Counted from the stretch's first letter, positions 1 to 8,540 are shown. The stretch: DNA of 13,517 nucleotides from Gracilaria caudata (GCA_030374735.1 JASCIV010000720.1:1-13517), one strand, 5' to 3'. Notes: generated from the letters alone by a model not told the origin. Translations and numbers: made by a program.

Positions 1-90
1 ATCCAGGTGAAGATGCAACTGAACCTTGGGTAGTCTTCTTGCTACTTGCCTCACGCGTTCCAGGCCCTTCGGATCGTCATGCTGGTCCAT
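1..90 (-). CDS. Adenosine deaminase family protein, N-terminal fragment (runs off the left edge)
   Basis: Only the first 30 codons lie in the window. Reading the minus strand from the ATG at 90, the peptide begins MDQHDDPKGLERVR and ends LPKVQLHLHLD at the edge. The LPKxxLHLHLDG block is the N-terminal signature of adenosine deaminase and ADAL (N6-methyl-AMP deaminase) enzymes. H26 and H28 form the HxH pair that binds the catalytic zinc. The ATG at 90 is the only Met in this frame after an in-frame TGA near 320, and the motif about 20 residues from the start matches family spacing. The enzymes hydrolytically deaminate adenosine or methyl-AMP in purine salvage. The gene is divergent from the ACT-domain gene at 536. 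ADA and ADAL cannot be told apart from so few residues. The family call is fairly firm; the subtype is open. Confidence 0.72.
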   Translation of the reverse strand, partial: MDQHDDPKGLERVRQVARRLPKVQLHLHLD

Positions 91-535
91 GGATTCAAAT
101 TGGACTGACGCGTACTTCCAAGAACTGGTCAGTGTTTTGCTCTGAAGGTTCAAAGTGGCGCTGCACGAGATCGAGGATGGAATTGCGGCAGTCGCGTGCG
201 TCGATGAGGTGGCGCGTGCGCATTGATCTGGCACGCCATACAACGCGATGCGCGCGTGCCGATTGGCGGGCTGCAACCAGCGCCACCAATCAATTGACAC
301 GAGATCACACGCTGCGATTCATTTGCTCGCCAAACACGGAGCCAGATTTCGCCAAGATACCTCGGAACGCCAACAACGGCGCGTGGTTCCCAGTGGGAAC
401 CACTTCAATCCAAGATACATATCTACCTCAGTGTGCTAGCATTCTTCATCAAGCTCCTTCATACACCACCGTCTCCCCAGTGTCCGTCAGCTTTACTTAC
501 CCGCTCGTCTACGCTTTCAGACTCTGCTATCCGAA
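91..535. promoter_or_regulatory. Shared divergent promoter region (ADA-like gene / ACT-domain gene)
   Basis: These 445 bp separate two genes transcribed away from each other, so the stretch must hold both 5' UTRs and both promoters. I see no canonical TATA box in a sensible position for either gene and no convincing ORF; the open frames here have no recognisable protein character. The most conspicuous element is the interrupted palindrome at 383-403, listed separately. Confidence 0.5.
383..403. repeat. Perfect 9-bp inverted repeat with 3-bp centre in divergent promoter
   Basis: The arms GTGGTTCCC (383-391) and GGGAACCAC (395-403) are exact reverse complements around AGT. A symmetric site of this size between two divergent start codons is a candidate binding site for a dimeric transcription factor serving one or both genes. 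It lies about 135 bp before the ACT-gene ATG. The symmetry is seen directly; the function is inferred. Confidence 0.5.
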
Positions 536-1207
536 ATGTCGCTCGCTTCTCGCCTTCCCGCACTTTTCCGCCTTCGTCCGGCCCCAGCTCTCGCGATGGG
601 ACGTCTCACGACCATTGCATGCTCGTCGCAACCAGCGCGGACGCCCGAGCCGGCTACCGCCGCCAACACAGACCCCCGTCCGCACCACGCAGTAATCTCT
701 GTGGCCGGCCGCGACCGCAGCGGCATCGTCAACACATTCGCCAAGGCTGTCGAGAAGTACAAGGCCAACATCGAGGAGTCAAAAATGGCCATCCTGGGCG
801 GCGACTTTGCAATGATTGTGTACATCAGCATGGAGAAGGACGCCGACGCAATCGACTTGGAGAGACTGTTGCATGAGCAGTTGCCGGAGTTTTCCATCAC
901 ACTGCGAACTACCACCGCCCCAGCAGACGAACATCCTGATGAACCCATGTGGAGAATCTCCGTCGAGGCTCCGGACCAACCAGGTATTGCGTCTGCGGTT
1001 TCGCAGGCGCTGGCCACGCATGGCGGGCATGTCCACGAGATGGAAACCGAGACTAGCACTGCTCCGTTCGCCGGTTACGCGCTCTTCATTCTTAACGGCC
1101 GTGTTAGCATGGCCGACGCCGAGCTAGACAAGATCTCAGACGCCCTCACACTCGTAGAAGAGAAATTTGGAGCCTCCATTACTCTAGACCAAATCTCGAA
1201 GGCCTAG
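536..1207 (+). CDS. Double ACT-domain protein, GcvR (glycine cleavage system repressor)-like, probably organelle-targeted
   Basis: A 223-residue protein with two tandem ACT folds, at about residues 52-125 (VISVAGRDRSGIVNTFAKAV) and 138-215 (WRISVEAPDQPGIASAVSQAL). The G-[RD]-[RD]-x-x-G-I turn in each repeat is the ligand-binding and dimer-forming loop of ACT domains, which sense amino acids or small effectors. The layout of two ACTs and nothing else is that of bacterial GcvR and its algal and plant relatives. No DNA-binding or catalytic domain is present. Residues 1-45 are rich in Arg, Ala, Ser and Pro and almost free of acids, as in a mitochondrial or plastid transit peptide; this favours the ATG at 536 over the Met at codon 21. 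The gene has no intron and converges on the RanBPM-like gene, leaving 245 bp for both 3' UTRs. The ligand is unknown. Confidence 0.82.
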   Translation: MSLASRLPALFRLRPAPALAMGRLTTIACSSQPARTPEPATAANTDPRPHHAVISVAGRDRSGIVNTFAKAVEKYKANIEESKMAILGGDFAMIVYISMEKDADAIDLERLLHEQLPEFSITLRTTTAPADEHPDEPMWRISVEAPDQPGIASAVSQALATHGGHVHEMETETSTAPFAGYALFILNGRVSMADAELDKISDALTLVEEKFGASITLDQISKA

Positions 1208-1452
1208 GTTGTTGCCTAAATAGTCTACCCTTAGCGTTCAAACGCAAACCACCTGCTTTGTATCTGACAGTTGCAGTTGTCCTTTCGTAGCAAATGCCCT
1301 CATATACTACGCACTACATCTGTATAAACGCCACCACTCGGGCCTCTACTCATCGTAGCCTCGAGCTATATTTCGCTGAATTTGTGTTGACTTTGCAAGC
1401 TTCAGTCCTATGATCCTATATCACTACGCCTTTTGAGTAATTAAGATGATAT

Positions 1453-2862
1453 TCACAGCATATCCTGGGCAGATACTAACGCTGCCGGGCCGTTACCCAT
1501 CACCATCAGATGTTTCAAGATGTTCTCATTCTGGCAGATGAACCGCTCCAGTAAGGATCTCATCGGCCGCCCTTGCGATGCCAAAATGGCTGAATTCACA
1601 TTGTCAGCAACCTTCTCCCGTCTGCTCTGCTTAGTAAGATGACCTGTCGGGCTTTCAGCTGGATTTCCATACGCCAGCAACAGGTAAACATCGCGCAAAA
1701 TGTCGGCATACGGCAATACTTTGTCCGTTTTGGGAATGGAATCGTCGTTTTCTTGAGCTGATTTGATGTACTCCTTATCGCGGAAAACAGATAGTTCTCT
1801 TCTGCCATACTCCACCGTTTCTTCCAGACTAGCGCCGCTGACAATCATTTCAATGAATTTTTGCGTTAGTAGCAGGAAACGCACGTTCAATTGCGTCTTG
1901 AGAACTTGTGGAAACTGCTTCTCCAAATCGTATATAGCAGCGTCTATGTCACCTTGTAGAACTTTGTCACAAACAGCCTGGCGCTTGAGCATAGAATCAC
2001 GCTCCCTTTGGTATATTTGCTCGCGCCCGGCATCCTTGGCAAAAGCTGCTGCAGTATGCGAATAACCATTATGCATGAGATACATGAGTACTGTGTCGGT
2101 AAGAATGGTGTAGTCCTGTGGTAGTGGTTTCGACATGATGGAGGCGAGAATCTTATCGCGCTGCTGCCGGGCGTAAGATTCAATATCGAATTCAAAGGAT
2201 TTGTGCCCGAAGTTTGCGCTGATGCTACCGTTCATGGATTGCATGCCGACGGTGGGGTATAATACGCCGGTTAGGTTAGTGAAGGCGGTGCCAAGATTCT
2301 TCCCGTTGCGGGTGAAGAAGACAATGTTGTCGACCAAATCCCAGCAGCAGCCGATGATATCTCCTGTTCCATACTTCGGTCCATAAGAATTGCCGGCAAT
2401 CCCGGTCTGGCGGAAGAGGAGGCCGTCGTCGCCGTGATAGGCATAGCTACCGGCTTCCCAGCCAGGCATTTTGCCGAGGCGGACCTTGCGATCGCACAGG
2501 CCAACTCCAATGCGACCGGTATCGCCCTGGTCAACGATGGAGATCTCAAAATAATAGAGGGCAATGCCATTGGGGGGAATTGGTTGGGAGGTGCGGATGG
2601 AGGCGGCGTCCTTCTCCTCGCGGCCTGGGCCATTGTACGTGACGACTAAGCCGGCGTGGGAGCATTGCAGATGGTCTGCTTTATCCTCCTCGGAGAATGC
2701 GAGTGAGTGGATATGGTGTCGGCCGGGCAGTACGGTACAAACGCCGTTTACGCAGAGAGGTGTGTCCGCGGCACGGCGCCTGAAGCGATGGAGGGGTACG
2801 GCCTGTTCAAGAGAGTAAATGGGAGGGCGCATAGTCCTTCGACGCTTTCGACGCTTCATCAA
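1453..2862 (-). CDS. RanBPM/RanBP9/GID1-like SPRY-LisH-CTLH-CRA protein
   Basis: A 469-residue intronless protein with the full RanBP9/10 order: SPRY at about 98-221 (ALYYFEISIVDQGDTGRIGVG; WDLVDNIVFFTRNGKNLG), LisH at about 251-283 (LMHNGYSHTAAAFAKDAG), CTLH at about 287-343 (LQGDIDAAIYDLEKQFP) and CRA at about 345-455. In known eukaryotes this architecture is the scaffold subunit of the GID/CTLH E3 ubiquitin ligase (yeast Gid1). SPRY recruits substrate, while LisH and CTLH-CRA build the complex in cytosol and nucleus. The length suits the compact, linker-poor form of the family. The start at 2862 gives a basic leader (MMKRRKRRRTMRPP). The Met at codon 11 (2832) is an equally plausible start, because the conserved part begins later. 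A C-rich tract lies just upstream on the coding strand. Family call is very secure; the complex role is by homology. Confidence 0.93.
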   Translation of the reverse strand: MMKRRKRRRTMRPPIYSLEQAVPLHRFRRRAADTPLCVNGVCTVLPGRHHIHSLAFSEEDKADHLQCSHAGLVVTYNGPGREEKDAASIRTSQPIPPNGIALYYFEISIVDQGDTGRIGVGLCDRKVRLGKMPGWEAGSYAYHGDDGLLFRQTGIAGNSYGPKYGTGDIIGCCWDLVDNIVFFTRNGKNLGTAFTNLTGVLYPTVGMQSMNGSISANFGHKSFEFDIESYARQQRDKILASIMSKPLPQDYTILTDTVLMYLMHNGYSHTAAAFAKDAGREQIYQRERDSMLKRQAVCDKVLQGDIDAAIYDLEKQFPQVLKTQLNVRFLLLTQKFIEMIVSGASLEETVEYGRRELSVFRDKEYIKSAQENDDSIPKTDKVLPYADILRDVYLLLAYGNPAESPTGHLTKQSRREKVADNVNSAILASQGRPMRSLLERFICQNENILKHLMVMGNGPAALVSAQDML

Positions 2863-2892
2863 CGAGCCGCTGGGAAGGCGCGGCGGAGCGAA

Positions 2893-2930
2893 GGGGAGGG
2901 GGAAGGGGAGGGGGTGGGGTGGCTGGGGGG
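2893..2930 (+). promoter_or_regulatory. Dense G-tract array, predicted G-quadruplex
   Basis: Six runs of four to six G lie at 2893-2896, 2898-2902, 2905-2908, 2910-2914, 2916-2919 and 2925-2930, separated by 1, 2, 1, 1 and 5 nt. Four runs suffice for an intramolecular quadruplex, so several alternative folds are possible. The tract lies 31-68 bp upstream of the RanBPM-like ATG on its template strand; the C-rich complement lies in its core promoter or 5' leader. The sequence pattern is certain. A regulatory role is inference. Confidence 0.6.
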
Positions 2931-3311
2931 CCGGTTACTGGAGAGAGGCGGTGGAGGAGGAGGGGCGAAACAGACCGGGCGAGCGGCCTGTTTGAAGGGC
3001 TGCAAAAGGGCACTGCTTGCAGAACAGTGAGGTGGCACGTGTGTGCGCAGTGCAGCTGCGGGGCGTCGCCAACGGAGCTTGGGAAGCCGCTTCGCAACTT
3101 GATGGCGTCATGATGTAATGACTCGCTTACTGCGCTGGACAGGTGGGCACGTGGCAGAGCTGCACCGCTGACTCCCCGCCGCCGGTGCCATGCGCTCTAA
3201 AACCACGAAGCTACTCCCTCCTGCCTTGTTCCACGTTGGCCCGTAGATCGCGCCACATTCAAGGGTGCGACGCTAACTCTCCCGGAGAAGGTTCCCTACC
3301 TGTACCAGTCC

Positions 3312-3319
3312 TATATAAA
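3312..3319 (+). promoter_or_regulatory. TATA box (TATATAAA) next to the oligopeptidase B start
   Basis: An exact TATATAAA sits 8 bp before the ATG at 3328. RNA polymerase II usually starts 25-35 bp downstream of a TATA box, which here is about 3340-3355, inside the open frame and past its first ATG. If this box is used, translation must begin at the next in-frame Met, codon 33 at 3424. Confidence 0.5.
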
Positions 3320-3327
3320 GTCAGACC

Positions 3328-5694
3328 ATGAGCGACGACTGCCCGCGTCACAAGCATCGAACAATTCGGGCGCAGCCACCTCAGTTAATCACCGGATCTG
3401 AGGGTGCGATCGCTTCGTCTGTGATGGTCTCCCCAGCACAGCCGTCTTCGGGCTCCCCAATTTCTGTCGGAGTACCGCGCTTGGCGGCTGCCGCCGGTGT
3501 CGGTCTTGCTGCCATTGCAATTCATTATTTGTGGCAGAAGAAGAGGGGCCCCATTCGTGCCACGCCACCGGTGCCAGTCGAGAAGCCGCATGAGGTTCTG
3601 TATGGCAAGGTGCCTGATGAGTTTCATGGGGATGGCGAGCTGATGGATCCGCCCCAGGTTGTGAGCGACCCCTTTTTTTGGATGCGCGACGATGAACGCA
3701 AGGATCCTCAAGTTTTGCAACATCTCCGTGATGAGAATGCGTACACTAATTACATGACGCTTTCTAATCGTCCTTTTGTGCGTCGTGTTTATCAAGAGTT
3801 GTTGTCTCACTACGTTGAGACCGACTCGTCGGTGCCAGTAAAGGACGGCCAGTATGCGTATTACACGAAGACTGTCAAGGGCAAAAGCTACTCGTACTAC
3901 TGCCGCAAACCCATTGTTGATGGCGTTCACGGCGCCGAGCAGATAACGCTTGACGTCAATGCCCTGGCGAAGGGTAAGAAGCACTGTAACGTTGATGAGG
4001 TCACCGTTAGTCCAGATGACAACATCCTGGCGTATGGTGTGGACTTCTCTGGGTACGAAACGTTTGACATCTACTTCAAGAATCTCGAAACAGGTCAAAT
4101 ATATCACGAGGATACGATTCGAGGCACCGCTGGTAATATCGAATGGGGCCGTGACAATTCTTCGATATACTACACAACATTTGATGAAGCACATCGTCCT
4201 TACAAGCTGTGGCGCCATGACATGCGCACAGGTCAACCCGAAGGTGCTAAACTATCAGACGATTCATGTCTCTACACAGAGAATGACACCGAGTTCTATT
4301 TGAGCTTTCGCAAATCGCTGTCGCGCCGCTTTCTGTTCGTAGGCTCCGCCGCAAGCACTCTATCAGAGAGTCGATTCCTTGATTTGGAGAACCCGGAGGC
4401 TGGGCTTACATTATTCCGCGAACGAAAACCTGGTGTGCTTTATCATGTATCCCACGCCGAAGGCAACTTTTTCTATCTGGTCTCTAACATTGAAGGCGCC
4501 ACTAATTTCAAACTTATGCGTACAACTACCAACGCCCCTAACGTCTGGACTGAGTTCCTTCCGTACGATAAGGACCGCAAGATCGATGGCGTAGAGTCTT
4601 TCAAAACTTTTGCAGTGATTTCTGGTAGAGAGGGTGGTTACACGCAGCTGTGGGTTCTTCCAGAACATGATCCCAAGAAGATGTATCTTCTTGACCTCGA
4701 AGAGGCAGCACACGTTGTCAGCGGGGGCCCGAATAGCGAGTACGACTCAACAAACTTTCGTTACATGTACTCGTCTCTCACTACCCCAAATCGAGACTAT
4801 GAGTATGACGTAGGCTCAAAACAAAGCACTTGCTTAAAGGAACAGGAAGTGCCAGGATACAAGAAGGCATTGTACAGAACAGAACGTCTCGAAGCTCTAA
4901 GCCCAGACGGCACTGCAATACCGATCTCTTTGGTGTACAACTCCAAGGCGATATCTGAGAATGGGCCGAATAAGTTGCACCTGTATGGGTATGGTTCATA
5001 CGAGATTTCAATTGATCCTTACTTTTCAATGACAAGGCTTCCGATGCTTGACAGGGGAGTAATTTACGCCATTGCGCACATTCGCGGGGGAGGGGAGTTT
5101 GGCAGAGAGTGGTACGAGGCTGCCAAGTTCGAAACTAAGGCAAAGACGTTCGAGGATTTCTGTGCCTGTGCTGAGCACTTGATAGATACGGGGAAAACCA
5201 CACCGAGACTCATGTCTATCGAGGGCCGCTCTGCAGGCGGTCTTCTGATGGGCGCTGTGCTGAACATGCGCCCAGAACTCTTCAAAGCGGCAGTTGCTGG
5301 GGTGCCTTTTGTGGATGTTTTGAACACAATGTCCGATCCATCGATTCCTTTAACCACGGGAGAATGGCAAGAGTGGGGCAATCCCCACCAAAACAAGTAT
5401 TTCGATGCAATCAAGAGCTATTGCCCATATACAAATGTAGGACCGAAGCCGTACCCGGCAGTGCTCATCCTCGCAGGATTATATGACCCGCGGGTTATGT
5501 ACTCGGAGCCAATGAAATGGGCTGCTAAGCTGAGGAAGTACACAACGAGGAGTGATCCTATTTTACTGAAAGTGGATATGTCCAGCGGGCATTTTTCGGC
5601 GTCAAACAGATACAGTCATTTGTCCGAAAAGGCTTTCGACATGGCCTGGGTGCTTCGGCAGCTGGGTGCTGCCGAAGAGCCCATTTCCTCGTAG
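3328..5694 (+). CDS. Oligopeptidase B-like serine peptidase (S9A) with N-terminal hydrophobic anchor
   Basis: The frame codes for 788 residues with no intron. A beta-propeller domain (about 110-515; DPFFWMRDDERKDP entry motif and YYTKTVKGKSYSYYCRK) precedes an alpha/beta-hydrolase domain (about 520-780). The triad is visible: Ser635 in EGRSAGG, Asp720 in GLYDPRV, His755 in SSGHF. IPLTTGEWQEWGNP and the DPRVMYSEPMKW block mark oligopeptidase B rather than prolyl oligopeptidase. Such enzymes cleave small peptides after Arg or Lys. Unusually, residues about 50-69 form a hydrophobic stretch followed by KKR, like a signal anchor or transit segment; classical members are soluble. The TATA box at 3312 argues that translation starts at Met33 (3424), giving 756 residues and placing the hydrophobic segment at 18-37, where a signal sequence belongs. 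The longest frame is given here. Family call very firm; start uncertain. Confidence 0.93.
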   Translation: MSDDCPRHKHRTIRAQPPQLITGSEGAIASSVMVSPAQPSSGSPISVGVPRLAAAAGVGLAAIAIHYLWQKKRGPIRATPPVPVEKPHEVLYGKVPDEFHGDGELMDPPQVVSDPFFWMRDDERKDPQVLQHLRDENAYTNYMTLSNRPFVRRVYQELLSHYVETDSSVPVKDGQYAYYTKTVKGKSYSYYCRKPIVDGVHGAEQITLDVNALAKGKKHCNVDEVTVSPDDNILAYGVDFSGYETFDIYFKNLETGQIYHEDTIRGTAGNIEWGRDNSSIYYTTFDEAHRPYKLWRHDMRTGQPEGAKLSDDSCLYTENDTEFYLSFRKSLSRRFLFVGSAASTLSESRFLDLENPEAGLTLFRERKPGVLYHVSHAEGNFFYLVSNIEGATNFKLMRTTTNAPNVWTEFLPYDKDRKIDGVESFKTFAVISGREGGYTQLWVLPEHDPKKMYLLDLEEAAHVVSGGPNSEYDSTNFRYMYSSLTTPNRDYEYDVGSKQSTCLKEQEVPGYKKALYRTERLEALSPDGTAIPISLVYNSKAISENGPNKLHLYGYGSYEISIDPYFSMTRLPMLDRGVIYAIAHIRGGGEFGREWYEAAKFETKAKTFEDFCACAEHLIDTGKTTPRLMSIEGRSAGGLLMGAVLNMRPELFKAAVAGVPFVDVLNTMSDPSIPLTTGEWQEWGNPHQNKYFDAIKSYCPYTNVGPKPYPAVLILAGLYDPRVMYSEPMKWAAKLRKYTTRSDPILLKVDMSSGHFSASNRYSHLSEKAFDMAWVLRQLGAAEEPISS

Positions 5695-6203
5695 ATTTAT
5701 GCCCAAGCATATCAACGGCTATGAGGGAGAGTCTTCTGCTTGCATAGGCTCGCACATGCGCCGGTTTGCTCCTCTTTGTAAGTTACTCGCAATAAATGGC
5801 ATTGAGCAACGAAAGCCTACGTTTCATCGCAAAAATCAGACATGTTCTTGGTCAGGAGCGAGAAGCGCAGAAGCAACCTCGGCAACACATTCCGCGAGCA
5901 CCCACCCAACGAGCAAACGGTTTATGAGTAGCTGGGGGCGGCACCGGTGCGCAACGGCAGCGTAACCTACGAAGGTAGTTCCATCATGCAACAGCATGAT
6001 AGGTGCAACGCGTCATGGCGAGACGGAACTTGCTGGCCTGCAATGCATTGCCGTATGGGACAAAATGGGACACATGTTTTGGCGCGAAATTGTCTTGCCG
6101 GAAGGCTAACTCAATCCGCCACCTGCCACATCCACCACCGACTCTCCCCGTACACACCCTCTGCAGAGCCAACGCCCGCCCTTCCGTTCGGACTCAGTGC
6201 GTC
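5695..6203. other. Intergenic stretch between oligopeptidase B and polymerase X genes
   Basis: About 510 bp with no recognisable gene. It contains a possible polyadenylation signal AATAAA at 5791-5796, about 100 nt after the oligopeptidase stop, and a perfect 10-bp palindrome GCACCGGTGC at 5941-5950. The polymerase frame is open back to 6003, but residues read from 6003-6203 show no conserved character, so this part is taken as its 5' region. Confidence 0.4.
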
Positions 6204-8051
6204 ATGACTCCCGCGCCCTCACCCACCCCCACCGAATCCTCTATTTTCGCAGACCATTATATCTTTCTCGTACCCAGTTTGCTCTTCACCCAGAGAGCCG
6301 CTCAACGGTTTCTCGAGCGGCTTCGCGCGCACGGTGGAGATGGTCAAGTTCTGCAACCAGCAGAAAAAGGCTTTCGTTCAGTTCAAGCTCTCTCACAGTG
6401 TGATTCAAGATCTGCATTTAATCAATTTGTCGTTGCTGATGCCCCCATTCTTTCCAAGTACTCGCACTTATGCGCCATCCCGGTGAGACCTACTCGCTGG
6501 CTCAGTGACAGTCTTCGTGATCTACGTATAAAGTCACCTCAATTTTACCCTGGCGCTACCCCCTCAGCTCAGACTCGTCCTTCAATTCGGTCTTCACCAA
6601 GTCTGACCTCAAAACGTAATTTCAGCGATACACAGTTGACTGGGGAGGAAATAAGCTTGTCCTACCAGTCTCAGCCGGAGAAACGCAGAAAAACTGCCAA
6701 TGATTCAGCGAACTCGCCTTCTGAAAAAGGGTCGCAACCTCCTGTTGTCAGGAATCTTCTGCCGCTATTCGAGGAAAGTGAATGCAGTCCTTCAAACAGG
6801 TCCTCCCTTCTTGCTGAAAGACCCGCAATTCGTTCTGGCGTTTCCAGTAGATGGGCATGTGAGATCCGGCCCATGCTTGCTGCATCTGATTTCCCTATGA
6901 ACGTTACGATTTGCGAGCTGCTCGGCGTTGTACAGGAAGCCTACTCGCTGAAGAAGGATCACTTCCGGTCCTTGGGTTACCAGAGAGCTATTGCCAAGAT
7001 TCGTTCGCTTTCATACGAAATACTAACCATCGATGATGTCCATTCTCTTGGTGACGAGAAGGCGATCGGTGCAAGATTACAGAAAAAGATTATCGAGATC
7101 ATCACCACCAGAAGGCTGCTTCAAGCTGAGGCAGTGTTGAGCAATCCTCAGAATATAGCTGTCAAAACTCTGTGCGGCGTGTGGGGGATTGGTCCAGTGA
7201 AGGCGCTGGGCCTAGTTGCACGAGGAATAACTTCAATCCAACAGCTTCGTGAGGCTTTGACCGAGGAGAAGAACTTGTTAGACGTGAATCAGAAGATTGG
7301 TCTGAAACGCTATGAAGATCTTCTACACCGGATACCGAGAAAGCATGTAGCTGAACTGGAACTCTATGTCCGAAGAATCGCAAAGCGAATAGATACATCG
7401 CTGGATATCACAGTCGCAGGAAGTTATCTCCGGGGAAAGTCATCCTGCGGAGATGTCGATATCATGGTTGTTGGCTCCTCCGAAATACTAAGACGAGCTT
7501 TTCCACAGGTCGTCAAACGTATGAAACAGGAGGGGGTTCTAACTGATGATCTCATTTACGGACCAGGAAAATATTTTGGTATCTTCAAGTTTCCGGGTCG
7601 TCGTCACGGACGTATTGATTTGTTTTCTGTGCCTCACGAACAATACCCTTATGCGCTTCTGACCTACACAGGTAGCGCAGTGTTTAACCGGTAAGTTTCT
7701 CGCGTCTAATTTGTGATAGTCCTCACTTCAGTTTTTCTAACACAACAAATGAAATCTTTCGGGATATCTCTTACAAAACCACATCAGGTCAATGAGAGCC
7801 AAAGCCCGAACTTATGGTTACAGTTTGAGCCATAAAGGAATGCAAAGGGTTTGCAGAAACAGGCATTCTCAAACCAAGATAGTAAGTTTGAAATCTAAAC
7901 GGACTGTGTGAATGTAGAGAATTAACATCATATACCGCACTCATTTTTGTCTACAATGCAGGGAGCTCCTGTTCAGGTGAAGAATGAGAAGGACATTTTC
8001 AGAATACTAGACATTCCTTATGTTCCCCCTTCGGCCCGGAGCATCTCATAA
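6204..8051 (+). CDS. Family X DNA polymerase (lambda/beta type) with BRCT domain, three exons
   Basis: The gene is read as exons 6204-7690, 7788-7881 and 7962-8051, giving 556 residues. Domains: BRCT-like at about 14-113, Ser/Pro-rich linker with a basic EKRRK patch near 158, 8-kDa lyase domain at about 233-308 (Lys295 aligns with the dRP-lyase lysine), helix-hairpin-helix CGVWGIGPVKALGLVARG at 324-341, and palm and thumb. The metal-binding aspartates are Asp417 and Asp419 (CGDVDIMV) and Asp472 (GRIDLF). TYTGSAVFNR is the nucleotide-binding motif, and splicing continues it as SMRAKARTYGYSLS. Exon 3 supplies the family ending EKDIFRILDIPYVPP before TAA. Polymerases of this type fill short gaps in base excision repair and end joining in the nucleus. 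The ATG at 6204 was chosen because BRCT begins soon after; Mets at 6003 and 6015 are in frame. Family and splicing are secure; the exact start is less so. Confidence 0.9.
7691..7787 (+). other. Spliceosomal intron 1 of the polymerase X gene
   Basis: A 97-bp GT-AG intron with donor GTAAGTTT and acceptor ACATCAG, interrupting an Arg codon (phase 2). A TTCTAAC near 7735 is a good branch-point candidate. Removal joins VFNR to SMRAK, restoring the conserved family X NRSMR motif; without splicing, the frame stops at 7692-7694. Confidence 0.9.
7882..7961 (+). other. Spliceosomal intron 2 of the polymerase X gene
   Basis: An 80-bp GT-AG intron in phase 0, with the same eight-base donor GTAAGTTT as intron 1 and acceptor ACAATGCAG. 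Splicing brings in the C-terminal exon with the EKDIFRILDIPY motif typical of the family, which supports both junctions. Confidence 0.85.
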
Positions 8052-8540
8052 CATCAGTCATTCACTTCCATCTTTTTGTCCCCCTTTTCTCATCATGTAT
8101 TTATTCATTTCTGGCGTTGTAAATTGAAATGCCATCGATCTGCTGGTCTATTGGAAACTCTTGAACATTAAAATCTTTTCAACTTCCTGATGATATCAAT
8201 GTCTGATGCCAAATTTTATTGATCAGTATAGCGATCATTACTTCATTTTCCAAAGTAGTTTGGCAAAAATTAAACATTTTCAAACTTTTCACTAAATTTG
8301 TGTTTTTCACGATGTGTTCTAACTACACACAGAGTTTTGGGCTGTCGTGGTAGTTAGATTTGTCTAGATATCCCCGACAATCTTCGAGTTTTGAGTGAAA
8401 CACAACCGGCCCAGAAAGGCTTTTGACCACTATAGTGTTCCATAAAAAATTGGAAAAAATATGTGCATTCAACGATTTTTTTCTGAACTGTAAATGTTTC
8501 TCTTACAGTTTTGATTACAAAGCAGTTTTAGCCATTCACC

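Larger units (their letters stand above)
2863..3327. promoter_or_regulatory. Divergent promoter region between RanBPM-like and oligopeptidase B genes
   Basis: The 465 bp between two outward-facing starts hold no convincing gene; open frames here are compositional. The part nearest the RanBPM-like start is strongly strand-asymmetric: G-rich on plus, and C/T-rich on the coding strand of that gene. The part nearest the oligopeptidase start ends in a TATATAAA box. The two promoters therefore look of different kinds, one GC/pyrimidine-rich and TATA-less, the other TATA-containing. Confidence 0.5.

Noticed and set aside
39..695. Plus-strand open frame of 218 codons at the left end
   Set aside because: It overlaps the ADA-like start on the other strand and the ACT gene in another frame, and its translation is Arg/Ser/Pro-rich without any domain character.
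517..1059. Minus-strand 180-codon frame opposite the ACT gene
   Set aside because: It lies entirely antisense to a protein with two recognisable ACT domains; it is a shadow of that coding sequence.
2919..3331. Short plus-strand frames in the RanBPM-like/oligopeptidase intergenic region
   Set aside because: They are compositional products of G-rich promoter sequence with no conserved features.
3385..4236. Minus-strand 283-codon frame within the oligopeptidase gene
   Set aside because: Antisense shadow; the plus frame shows a continuous oligopeptidase B with an intact catalytic triad.
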